46,082 nucleotides of DNA from Levilactobacillus tujiorum (GTDB taxonomy: Bacteria; Bacillota; Bacilli; Lactobacillales; Lactobacillaceae): positions 1 through 46,082 of the forward strand of contig NZ_JAAXLK010000022.1 in assembly GCF_012641185.1 (NCBI RefSeq), in the 5' to 3' direction. Under the pieces are notes generated by a model that was given only the letters and a program-made list of their open reading frames with translations, was not told the DNA's origin and made no database searches. The position numbers were made by a program, and so were the translations under genes. Positions 39,497 to 46,082 of the stretch are shown one piece after another; the first letter of the stretch is position 1; every line of letters begins with the position of its first letter.

Positions 39497-39595
39497 AGTA
39501 AAAATTACACTCACTGTAAGGCTGGGTATTGTGTCAGCTATAAGGCTTGGATTTAAAGGGGGCGCGTCGTTAAGATCACGACACATGTGCATTAA
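39497..39595 (+). pseudogene. Decayed 3' end of a wall-module protein gene, related to 26518-27897
   Basis: The DNA aligns without gaps to the end of the secreted phosphatase gene for about 60 bases, then with a one-base deletion and a one-base insertion. Translated, it gives SKNYTHCKAG...SYKAWI followed by a stop where the phosphatase has GKTYTYYKIK...GHKAWIL; further on the DNA again matches GTCGTTAAGATC and an ACACATGTG/GCACATATG pair. It is the remnant of a second gene with the same terminal module. The upstream part is gone. Confidence 0.75.
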
Positions 39596-39636
39596 AAGCC
39601 CATGAAGAAGCACGAGTATAGCCTTTCATGGGCTTT
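39595..39636 (+). terminator. Terminator of the decayed gene
   Basis: A 12-bp stem AAAGCCCATGAA/TTCATGGGCTTT (39595-39606 with 39625-39636) directly follows the relic stop codon, as expected of its former terminator. It may also work on the minus strand. Confidence 0.65.
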
Positions 39637-39715
39637 CCCCTGCTTTTCTTCTAAATTCATCAACTTAACTTATATACAAAAGAAGAGCTCTTTAATAGCA
39701 AAAATTGACTATTCA

Positions 39716-39724
39716 TGCGATAAT
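39716..39724 (+). promoter_or_regulatory. Candidate extended -10 promoter of the beta-helix gene
   Basis: TGCGATAAT is an extended -10 (TGn plus GATAAT) about 74 bases before the TTG start. The -35 region is poor. Confidence 0.35.
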
Positions 39725-39797
39725 CATTACGAGAAGTTAATCTTCCCATCTTTGTAATACTGTAACTGTTGAAGTTTTAAAAATTGGAGGGGATTTT

Positions 39798-41264
39798 TTG
39801 AACTTTTGGGGAAGTTTCAAATTATTTTTTGCAGTTGCTGTGGGAACAACCATTTTGGGGCTTAATGGTTCACCGTTAGTATCACGATCAAACCAAATTG
39901 TGGCTCAAGCCGATACAATAGTTAATGTTCAAGAGCAAGGTATGACTGGCGATGATAAGACTGCTAATAATAGTGCTTTACAAAATATTATAAACCAACA
40001 TACTGACGATGATCTGATCATTCACGTTCCTAAAGGAACCTACCTGTTCAACTCCGGTGCTATCAAACTACACTCAAATATTACATTTGAATTTGATAAG
40101 GGGGCTATTTTCCGAATTACCTCTGGTCATATGCTATGCTTTGTCTACCCAAGCCCTAAAGCAGGATATAATGGTGGCATCAAGAATGTCAAATGGGAAG
40201 GGGCCACATTTCAGGGAGACACTACGACTTCTGGACAAAGCTCATTTACACAGAGCGTTCACCATGCAACAAACATAACATTTGACAAATGCCATTTTTT
40301 CAATGCCGAGGTTCCAATCGGGCATTATATCGATTTAGATGGTAGTCGACACATAAATATTAAAAATTCTACATTCACTGGCTTCAATGGGATTCAGGAC
40401 TTTAAAGAAGCTATTCAAATTGATTATTCAAATTCTATTGCCGTATCATATCACAATCCCGGAGACCAATATGACAACTTACCAACTTATGATGTAACCG
40501 TCAACAACAACAAATTTTTACCAATTTACAACGATTATAACCGTATTAGTTCATACGCACCGAACCCAATTGGTGAACATGCTATTTACAATAATGGGAA
40601 ATCCGGAATTATCCACGACATTCACTTTACAAATAACACAGTCATCGATCCTAAGCCTTTGACGGCCAAAGGTGAAGGTAATATTCGTTTCATAGATGTT
40701 TCTAACCTTTGGATTACTAACAACAAATTTATCAACAAAAAAGTATCAAAATCTGGAAACTACATTTACCTAAATAACATTGAACCAAACTTAAAAATGA
40801 CCAATTTAAACATTAAAAACAATACTTTCAACGATATCAATCCAAGTACTCAATACATCTTCTTGAATAATATCAATTCTAAAAATCCAATAACTCACAT
40901 CAACATCACTGGTAATAAAATTGTAAGTCAGAAAAAAGCACCATTCGTTAAGGGGAATTTTTCTCTAAAGTCAGACACTATTAAAATTTCAAAAAACAAC
41001 AACATAAGTGAAAAATATTATACCGATCTAATCAGTCATCATGCACAACTAGCCAAGGGGCATCAAAGATACGCACTATATAACCATATTCGTGGTCACA
41101 AAAACTGGAAGATCATAAAGTTTAATTGGAAGAAAAATAAAAATAACTATGTATTTCTCGACATGCGTGCCACATCAACCACCGGTCAATGGTACCGAAT
41201 CCGATTTAATCAGAATCCAAGTGCGAAGAAATACTGGATTCGAAAAGGTGCTCTCAATCTTTGA
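39798..41264 (+). CDS. Secreted right-handed beta-helix (pectate-lyase-like) protein with wall module
   Basis: This 488-residue exported protein has a signal peptide (1-38, ending AQA). Residues about 40-400 form a parallel beta-helix rich in Asn ladders (INIKNSTF, VTVNNNKF, INITGNK); the opening ADTIVNVQEQGMTGDDKTANNSALQN is typical of pectate-lyase-superfamily/GH28-like enzymes. Residues about 410-488 are a Trp/Lys/Tyr-rich wall module (RYALYNHIRGHKNWK, GQWYRIRFN, KKYWIRKGAL). It might trim or cleave the cell's own polysaccharide. The active site cannot be assigned. The TTG start has a GGAGGGG ribosome site. The gene is strikingly AT-rich compared with the housekeeping block, a sign of transfer. 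Confidence 0.8.
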   Translation: MNFWGSFKLFFAVAVGTTILGLNGSPLVSRSNQIVAQADTIVNVQEQGMTGDDKTANNSALQNIINQHTDDDLIIHVPKGTYLFNSGAIKLHSNITFEFDKGAIFRITSGHMLCFVYPSPKAGYNGGIKNVKWEGATFQGDTTTSGQSSFTQSVHHATNITFDKCHFFNAEVPIGHYIDLDGSRHINIKNSTFTGFNGIQDFKEAIQIDYSNSIAVSYHNPGDQYDNLPTYDVTVNNNKFLPIYNDYNRISSYAPNPIGEHAIYNNGKSGIIHDIHFTNNTVIDPKPLTAKGEGNIRFIDVSNLWITNNKFINKKVSKSGNYIYLNNIEPNLKMTNLNIKNNTFNDINPSTQYIFLNNINSKNPITHINITGNKIVSQKKAPFVKGNFSLKSDTIKISKNNNISEKYYTDLISHHAQLAKGHQRYALYNHIRGHKNWKIIKFNWKKNKNNYVFLDMRATSTTGQWYRIRFNQNPSAKKYWIRKGALNL

Positions 41265-41598
41265 TTGTCTAAGTCTAAGATCTCATGCTACCTCTAGCGT
41301 CGGACAAGCGCATCGTTTCTATGCATATGTACCTAATAATTGACCGTCTAATGATTAGTAGCCAATCCACGATATGATCTCCACCAACCCCGGTTGACAA
41401 AGAGTCGTCATTAGGTCTTACCTTCAGATTAGCAAATTTAACCAACGTAAAAGTCTCACCTAAGTAATCTAAAGTTACTTAGGTGAGACTTTTACGTATT
41501 CAACAAATTATGATGAGAATCTTACTAATGGTTCTGAAATTAGCCTTCATGGTCCATGCTACCAATCAAACATGAACACTCCCTAATTATATCATCGA
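41265..41598. other. Gap between convergent beta-helix and LCP genes
   Basis: The 334 bases contain the long bidirectional hairpin at 41445-41497. Otherwise I see no gene, repeat or regulatory site. Confidence 0.55.
41445..41497. terminator. Bidirectional terminator with a perfect 23-bp stem
   Basis: 41445-41467 and 41475-41497 are exact reverse complements (ACGTAAAAGTCTCACC... and ...GGTGAGACTTTTACGT) around a 7-base loop. A TTTT tract lies within the descending arm in both directions. Its place between convergent genes fits a shared terminator, but the length is unusual. Confidence 0.7.
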
Positions 41599-42636
41599 TT
41601 AATAACCATTACCAGTAACCAACGTTGACTCACTTTCTTTTGACGTACTACTTTCAGATGAATCACTCGTGCTAGTAAATACTGCAGCTGATCCGGTTGC
41701 CTCATGAGAAATCCCCAAACCACTCCGAATATAATTAGTAACCCGTTGAAGTTCTTGTTTATGCATAACTTCCATATCTTGATCATTCAATTCTTTTCCA
41801 TGACCTTGAAGATGAGTTTCTTTCACCGTTTTACCAGCTGAACGATAATTCTTTGCTAACCCAGTCAAGTTATCAAAGCTCAGATCAGTTTGTACCTGAC
41901 TGGACAATGAATTTAAAAATGATTGATTCAACAAGGTTGAAATAGAACCACTTTTCTTCACCAAAGCCATTAATACTGACCGTTGACGAGTTTGTCGACC
42001 ATAATCATTATTTGGATCATCGTACCGCATACGGGAATAAGCTAAGGCTTTTGCTCCATCCATATGTGTTTTAACACCCTTTTTAAAAGTATAGCCTTCA
42101 TACTTAAATGACAGCGTTGGAACAACATCCACTCCATCAACTTCATTGATCACTTTTTTCATTCCACCCATATTAATCAAAGCATAAAAGTCAATTGGGA
42201 TGTTCAACATCTCTTGAACGGTCTTAATAGTGGTTTTAGAACTTCCCCAAGCATAGGCTGCATTAATCTTCGAGGGTGCTCTACCCTCAAAACCCGGAAT
42301 CGTCACGGCTGTATCACGAGGAATACTTGTAACTGTTGTCTTATTTTTAATAGGATTCAAAGTCACAACCATCATACTATCGGTTCGTCCCTTATACGTA
42401 CGGCTCAAAGCCCCCGTATCTGTTCCCAACAAAAGAATGGATACTGGTTTCTTTTCCTTAATTTGCTTGCTTACATCTCTTTGTTTAGTTACTCCTGACG
42501 CTTTAAAGGAACTATTAACTGTTGATTTAACACTACGGTAGCGTTCCATTCCATAAGCTACTCCACCAACAATTAAAGCTAGTAGCACAATTAAAATAAT
42601 ATTTCTAAGCGTATGTTTCCTCTTAGCATGTTGCAT
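41599..42636 (-). CDS. LytR-CpsA-Psr (LCP) family glycopolymer transferase
   Basis: A 345-residue membrane-anchored enzyme of the LCP family, which moves finished glycopolymers (teichoic acid or capsule) from the lipid carrier to peptidoglycan. It has a basic N-terminus, one membrane segment (about 11-30) and an extracellular catalytic domain with ILLLGTDTG, GRTDSMMVVTLNP, SIPRDTAV, the KINAAYAWGS strand and YSRMRYDDPNNDYGRQTRQ, which keep the Arg and Asp residues that bind pyrophosphate. The tail (about 310-345) is Ser/Thr-rich. It ends the glf-wzx-lcp block and may attach that glycan to the wall. Older annotation calls such proteins transcriptional attenuators, which is not supported by the domain. 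Confidence 0.93.
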   Translation of the reverse strand: MQHAKRKHTLRNIILIVLLALIVGGVAYGMERYRSVKSTVNSSFKASGVTKQRDVSKQIKEKKPVSILLLGTDTGALSRTYKGRTDSMMVVTLNPIKNKTTVTSIPRDTAVTIPGFEGRAPSKINAAYAWGSSKTTIKTVQEMLNIPIDFYALINMGGMKKVINEVDGVDVVPTLSFKYEGYTFKKGVKTHMDGAKALAYSRMRYDDPNNDYGRQTRQRSVLMALVKKSGSISTLLNQSFLNSLSSQVQTDLSFDNLTGLAKNYRSAGKTVKETHLQGHGKELNDQDMEVMHKQELQRVTNYIRSGLGISHEATGSAAVFTSTSDSSESSTSKESESTLVTGNGY

Positions 42637-42675
42637 CTATATACCCCCATCTACTTAATCTCGCAAATTGTTTTA

Positions 42676-44091
42676 TTAACGTTTTACTAAATGTATAGCT
42701 TTCTGGATTATTTCAGCACGTAAAATGACTAGCATGAAACCATATACAATCATACCAACGATTACTTCTAACACCAACACCATCCAAGAGGTAGCCAATT
42801 GCCAATCCATGATTTTTACAACCACAAACATTAACAATCCCGCCAGTAGATACTTACCAGTATCAACAAAAAGTTTATTTACCGAAATTTGCTTACGAAT
42901 AACCCACAACTGATAACCAGTAACCATTACTTCTGAAAAGACAGTTGCCACCATAGCACCTACTGCTCCCCACGACATAATCAAAGGAATGTTTATTATG
43001 ATATTAGTAATAGCACCAAATGTAACAGACATTGTATAAGCCTTAGTTTGCTGGGTAGGCAACAAATATTGTCTTCCAATCGCATTACTCCAGGCAATCA
43101 GCAAAATAACACTTGCTTCTATTGTCATAAGCGGGATTACTGCTCTGAAGCGATTCGTAAAGAAGAGTGGAACAAATTTTGAGGCTACTGCTATTAATCC
43201 AAAAAACATAGGAAAAGCCACTGCAGAAACAAAGGAAAAACTACCGTATAAATAGTCACGAGTCTTATCCCGTTCCCCATTGGCAAATGCATTAGCTACA
43301 TGAGGGAGCATAACAGTCCCAGTAGCAGTCACAATAGCTAAAACCATTTTGATAATCTTATCAGATTGATCAAAATACCCCGCTGCTTGAACTGACATCA
43401 TAGATCCCAACATTGTCTTATTCACTACCAAGTAAACTTGAGTCGCTATTTGTGGAATAAAAAGGGCCAACGAAGGTACTAAATGACGTTTAATATTCAA
43501 TTGATGCAAGGAGAGTCGTCCAATATACCTTCTCAAACTAGGAAACAATGTCAAATTTCCAAATAATAGTGATAGCGACAAGATCAAAATATATAGCCCT
43601 AAATCTGATTCACTCTTTATAAATACAAAAATACTTATAAGTGTCACAATTTTCACAGTTAAATTTCGTAACACTGTCACCGCAAAATTTTCAACCCCCA
43701 TAAAGAACCAGGAAATATCAAAAGCAGCCGCAACCAGCGAAACAAATTGCGCTAGATAATACACATGGTATCGGCTTGTCAATAGGAAAAATATGAGAAA
43801 AGCCAATGAGGATAACAAAATAGTTAAAAACCTCATGAAAAAGATCTCATAAAAACTTTTCGTTAACTCTTGACGACTCTCACGGACATACGCAATTTGC
43901 CGATTTCCATACAAATTAACTCCAATACTTCCAAACAAAATGAAATATTGAATGACCGAGTTCGTATACGCATTTATACCTACCCCTGTTGGTCCCAAGA
44001 CACGAGATAGATATGGCGTCGTAACTAAAGGAACTAGAAGTATGAAGATTTGATAAAATGCATTGTAAAGATAATTCTTAACAACCCTCAT
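42676..44091 (-). CDS. Polysaccharide flippase (Wzx-like), second copy
   Basis: A 471-residue protein with about 12 membrane segments, starting MRVVKNYLYNAFYQIFILLVPLVTTPYLSR in two conserved parts (NYLYNAFYQIF and TTPYLSRVLGPTGVG) of RfbX/Wzx transporters. It probably flips the glycan made with the neighbouring glf product. It starts 7 bases after the glf stop and has a GGAG ribosome site somewhat far upstream. The base composition is AT-rich, unlike the flippase at 28000-29544, to which it shows little obvious similarity. Confidence 0.88.
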   Translation of the reverse strand: MRVVKNYLYNAFYQIFILLVPLVTTPYLSRVLGPTGVGINAYTNSVIQYFILFGSIGVNLYGNRQIAYVRESRQELTKSFYEIFFMRFLTILLSSLAFLIFFLLTSRYHVYYLAQFVSLVAAAFDISWFFMGVENFAVTVLRNLTVKIVTLISIFVFIKSESDLGLYILILSLSLLFGNLTLFPSLRRYIGRLSLHQLNIKRHLVPSLALFIPQIATQVYLVVNKTMLGSMMSVQAAGYFDQSDKIIKMVLAIVTATGTVMLPHVANAFANGERDKTRDYLYGSFSFVSAVAFPMFFGLIAVASKFVPLFFTNRFRAVIPLMTIEASVILLIAWSNAIGRQYLLPTQQTKAYTMSVTFGAITNIIINIPLIMSWGAVGAMVATVFSEVMVTGYQLWVIRKQISVNKLFVDTGKYLLAGLLMFVVVKIMDWQLATSWMVLVLEVIVGMIVYGFMLVILRAEIIQKAIHLVKR

Positions 44092-44098
44092 GAATTAG

Positions 44099-45217
44099 TT
44101 AATCTCCAAATTCCCGATGAACAACCTGCAATGCTGCCATGATTGTCTGATCCATATTATAATAACGATATTGTCCTAAGCGACCACCGAAGACTACATT
44201 GGGTGCTTCTTCACTAGCCAGCTCTGTGTACTCCTTATACAACTTCTTATTTCGCTGATTGTTTACCGGATAATACGGATCATCTCCACGATGCCAAGCC
44301 TGTGGATATTCATGGGTGATTACTGTCTTCCCGCTATTTCCCTTTCCAAATTCGAAATGCTTATGTTCAATAACCCGCGTAAATGGATGCTCAGCGTCTG
44401 TGTAATTGACCACCGCATTTCCTTGGTAGTTATCAACATCCTTAATCTCCGTCTCAAACTTAAGACTTCGGTACTCCAATGCTCCTAATTCGTAATCAAA
44501 GAACTGATCGATCATTCCAGTATAAATAATCTTTGTATCTGGATCATTCTCCACCTCTCGATGACCTAGATAATCTTCATTAAGCTTAACTTCAATAAGT
44601 TCGTTATCCAATAGCTTATCAATAATCTGAGTATATCCGCCTATGGGAATTCCTTGAAATGGATCATTGAAGTAATTATTGTCATATGTGAAACGAACCG
44701 GTAAACGCCGAATAATAAATGCAGGTAACTCTGTCGCTGACTGTCCCCATTGCTTTTCAGTATAACCTTTCACCAATTTTTGATAAACATCCGGACCAAC
44801 TAAAGAAATTGCTTGTTCTTCAAGATTAGTCGGTTTTCCAGACAACGAAGTTGCTTGTTTTTGCTCTTCAATCTTAGCTTTGGCCTCCTCTGGAGTAATA
44901 ACACCCCAGAGCCTATTAAATGTATTCATATTAAATGGCAAATTGTAAATCTCACCATGATAATTTGCAATCGGACTATTAACATAGTGGTTAAAATCAG
45001 CAAATTGCTGTATATATTCCCAGATGTTTTTCATCTTCGTGTGGAAAATATGGGCACCATACATATGTACTTGAATTCCCTCAATTTCCTTAGTATAGAT
45101 ATTTCCACCAACATGATCTCGCTTTTCTAATACCTTAACATGATGTCCACGCAATGCTGCTTCATGTGCAAAAACGGAACCAAATAGGCCAGAACCGACC
45201 ACTAAGTAATTTGACAT
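44099..45217 (-). CDS. glf: UDP-galactopyranose mutase
   Basis: This 372-residue FAD enzyme converts UDP-galactopyranose into UDP-galactofuranose, the donor for furanose residues in surface glycans. The FAD motif is VVGSGLFGSVFAHEAALRG, then EKRDHVGGN, GAHIFHT, and the C-terminal GRLGQYRYYNMDQTI that contacts FAD and substrate. The length is normal and the gene looks intact. It overlaps the acyltransferase stop by one base (TAATG). The glycan should contain galactofuranose, though no galactofuranosyltransferase is clear in the window. Confidence 0.95.
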   Translation of the reverse strand: MSNYLVVGSGLFGSVFAHEAALRGHHVKVLEKRDHVGGNIYTKEIEGIQVHMYGAHIFHTKMKNIWEYIQQFADFNHYVNSPIANYHGEIYNLPFNMNTFNRLWGVITPEEAKAKIEEQKQATSLSGKPTNLEEQAISLVGPDVYQKLVKGYTEKQWGQSATELPAFIIRRLPVRFTYDNNYFNDPFQGIPIGGYTQIIDKLLDNELIEVKLNEDYLGHREVENDPDTKIIYTGMIDQFFDYELGALEYRSLKFETEIKDVDNYQGNAVVNYTDAEHPFTRVIEHKHFEFGKGNSGKTVITHEYPQAWHRGDDPYYPVNNQRNKKLYKEYTELASEEAPNVVFGGRLGQYRYYNMDQTIMAALQVVHREFGD

Positions 45218-45974
45218 TAGTCTACCTCCTTAAATACTTTAAAGCTTGCGATTTTTTCAACTACTCTTTTCTCAACACCACTTAATAGGAATTGACGAAT
45301 TATGTCAATTAAGCTACAAATGACAAAGATTATCACAGCTGCCACTACTGCATACATTAAAACAAACCAACTATTCTGGAATCTAGAGCCTAATATTACT
45401 CTATTCCACAGCCATTCACTAACAAGCCCATTGTCATGTATCAAATACACTGCAAACATCGTAGATGCGATCTTATTTATCCGTCTATTTACAAATGGCT
45501 TCGCTCTAATAAATACCAAGAATAAACAAAATGCTGCTATAAGTTGAACAGGACTAAAGCCACTCAAAAGCCTTTTATACAAGTTATTACCCGCATCTAA
45601 TCCAAATTTGCTTTGAATATAAAACAAACCAAAAGTTGAGAAAATTAGGAACATCATACACCCAAAAAAGATTCGAAGATATACTGTACTGGAAATATTT
45701 TCTAAATCTTCTTTAAACAAACGAACATATGCACCAAAAAAATAAACGATAATAAGCCAAACACTATCATCACCAGTCGTACCCACTGAAGGATTATGAA
45801 AAACCGTTAATGATAGAGATAACATAAGAAATATTACAAGTAACATCTGAAATTGTTTTCTTGATAACCTCAAAATCAGAATATTAAGGAATGGGGAAAG
45901 TATATACATTATTATGTATGCCGTTACAAACCAGTTTAGATACCCAGAACTAGCAAAAAAAATAGTTTCTACTA
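45217..45974 (-). pseudogene. Acyltransferase (family 3) gene truncated at the 5' end by an insertion sequence
   Basis: About 253 residues remain of a polytopic acyltransferase of the kind that O-acetylates surface polysaccharides (about 330-350 residues when complete). Eight or so membrane segments are left, including VTAYIIMYILSPFLN and a C-terminal FAVYLIHDNGLV strand. The N-terminal part, which carries the conserved R-x10-H motif, is absent: the frame runs into the IS end at 45975, and the first 19 or so codons of the open frame to 46032 are IS sequence. Either the gene is dead, or a short chimeric protein is made. It heads the acyltransferase-glf-wzx-lcp unit. Confidence 0.82.
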
Positions 45975-46082
45975 GGGACTGTCTGAAAACTAAAAATTCA
46001 GGTATAATCTGAGGAAAAACGAATCGAGGCATTCCGATGACAACACCTAAACGATACGAACTGGAAGATGCTCAGTGGGACC
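45975..46082 (+). mobile_element. Left end of an IS5-type insertion sequence
   Basis: The terminal repeat GGGACTGTCTGAAAACTA (45975-45992) pairs with the repeat at 90-107 (16 of 18 bases after reverse complement). A promoter-like TATAAT follows at 46003-46008, then a transposase start. The element continues beyond the window. It is inserted inside the acyltransferase gene; the bases just outside are CTA. Orientation is the same as the element at the left edge of the window. Confidence 0.88.
46037..46082 (+). CDS. IS5-family transposase, N-terminal fragment
   Basis: The frame starts MTTPKRYELEDAQWD, the usual opening of IS5/IS427-group transposases (a helix-turn-helix region before the DDE domain). 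GAGG lies 7 bases upstream of the ATG. Only 15 residues are in the window. Confidence 0.8.
   Translation, partial: MTTPKRYELEDAQWD

Larger units (their letters stand above)
38759..39797. other. One-kilobase gene-poor region upstream of cpsC
   Basis: Between cpsC and the beta-helix gene there is no intact gene. The region contains the unresolved cpsC promoter, an orphan minus-strand terminator (39450-39483), a decayed C-terminal fragment of a wall-module protein (39497-39595), and a second hairpin (39595-39636). The stretch 38900-39440 shows no frame or repeat I can support. Together they look like the scar of deleted genes. Confidence 0.6.

Noticed and set aside
41599-42636. LytR-type transcriptional regulator
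   Set aside because: The domain is an LCP phosphotransferase with a membrane anchor and no DNA-binding domain.
44813-45130. Open frame of 105 codons antisense to glf
   Set aside because: It is a shadow of an intact glf gene, rich in chance hydrophobic residues and without a ribosome site.
45975-46032. Start codon at 46032 as the genuine start of the acyltransferase
   Set aside because: The first codons are antisense IS sequence, not acyltransferase; the frame is open only by chance.

Overview
The window looks like a chromosomal contig of a low-GC Gram-positive lactic acid bacterium of the family Lactobacillaceae, most likely Levilactobacillus or a close relative. The reasons are the pcrA-ligA-camS-gatCAB-dgkB-rlmD gene order, the strong AGGAGG-type ribosome sites, a WxL surface protein, lactobacillus-style wall-attachment modules and a cytochrome bd module without a full menaquinone pathway. 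The genus is an inference from gene content. There are no rRNA or tRNA genes, CRISPR arrays or prophage genes.

Layout. 1-107 is the 3' end of an IS5-type insertion sequence, and 45975-46082 is the 5' end of an element with nearly the same terminal repeat, so the window starts and stops inside insertion sequences. 176-2305 is a secreted L-type lectin/WxL protein. 2585-14112 is a minus-strand housekeeping block: DNA repair and replication (pcrA, ligA), lipoprotein camS, the tRNA amidotransferase gatCAB, a diacylglycerol kinase and a 23S rRNA methyltransferase. 14452-16299 holds xpt and a degenerate PurK-like ATP-grasp protein. 16456-25053 is a respiration module: menA and a divergent long-chain polyprenyl diphosphate synthase make the quinone from imported precursor, cydAB is the terminal quinol oxidase and cydDC the ABC transporter needed for its assembly. 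CcpA-type (cre-like) boxes lie at or near all three control regions. 25339-26286 is a D-2-hydroxyacid dehydrogenase divergent from cydA.

26518-46032 is a cell-surface region. A secreted phosphatase (26518-27897) precedes a complete minus-strand Wzx/Wzy exopolysaccharide operon (28000-38758: cpsC, cpsD, cpsB, epimerase, priming transferase, four glycosyltransferases, polymerase, flippase). A 1-kb gene-poor scar follows (38759-39797). It carries a decayed copy of the phosphatase's C-terminal wall module and orphan hairpins. After it come a secreted beta-helix protein (39798-41264) and a second, more AT-rich minus-strand block (lcp, second flippase, glf, acyltransferase). The acyltransferase is cut by the right-hand insertion sequence, which also separates the glf-wzx-lcp genes from whatever promoter lay upstream.

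Most interesting points: the shared wall module and its pseudogene remnant, the cre-like boxes across the respiratory units, the PurK-like protein that has lost hallmark residues, the IS-broken acyltransferase, a possible homopolymer frameshift at the end of cydC, and a perfect 23-bp hairpin between convergent genes.
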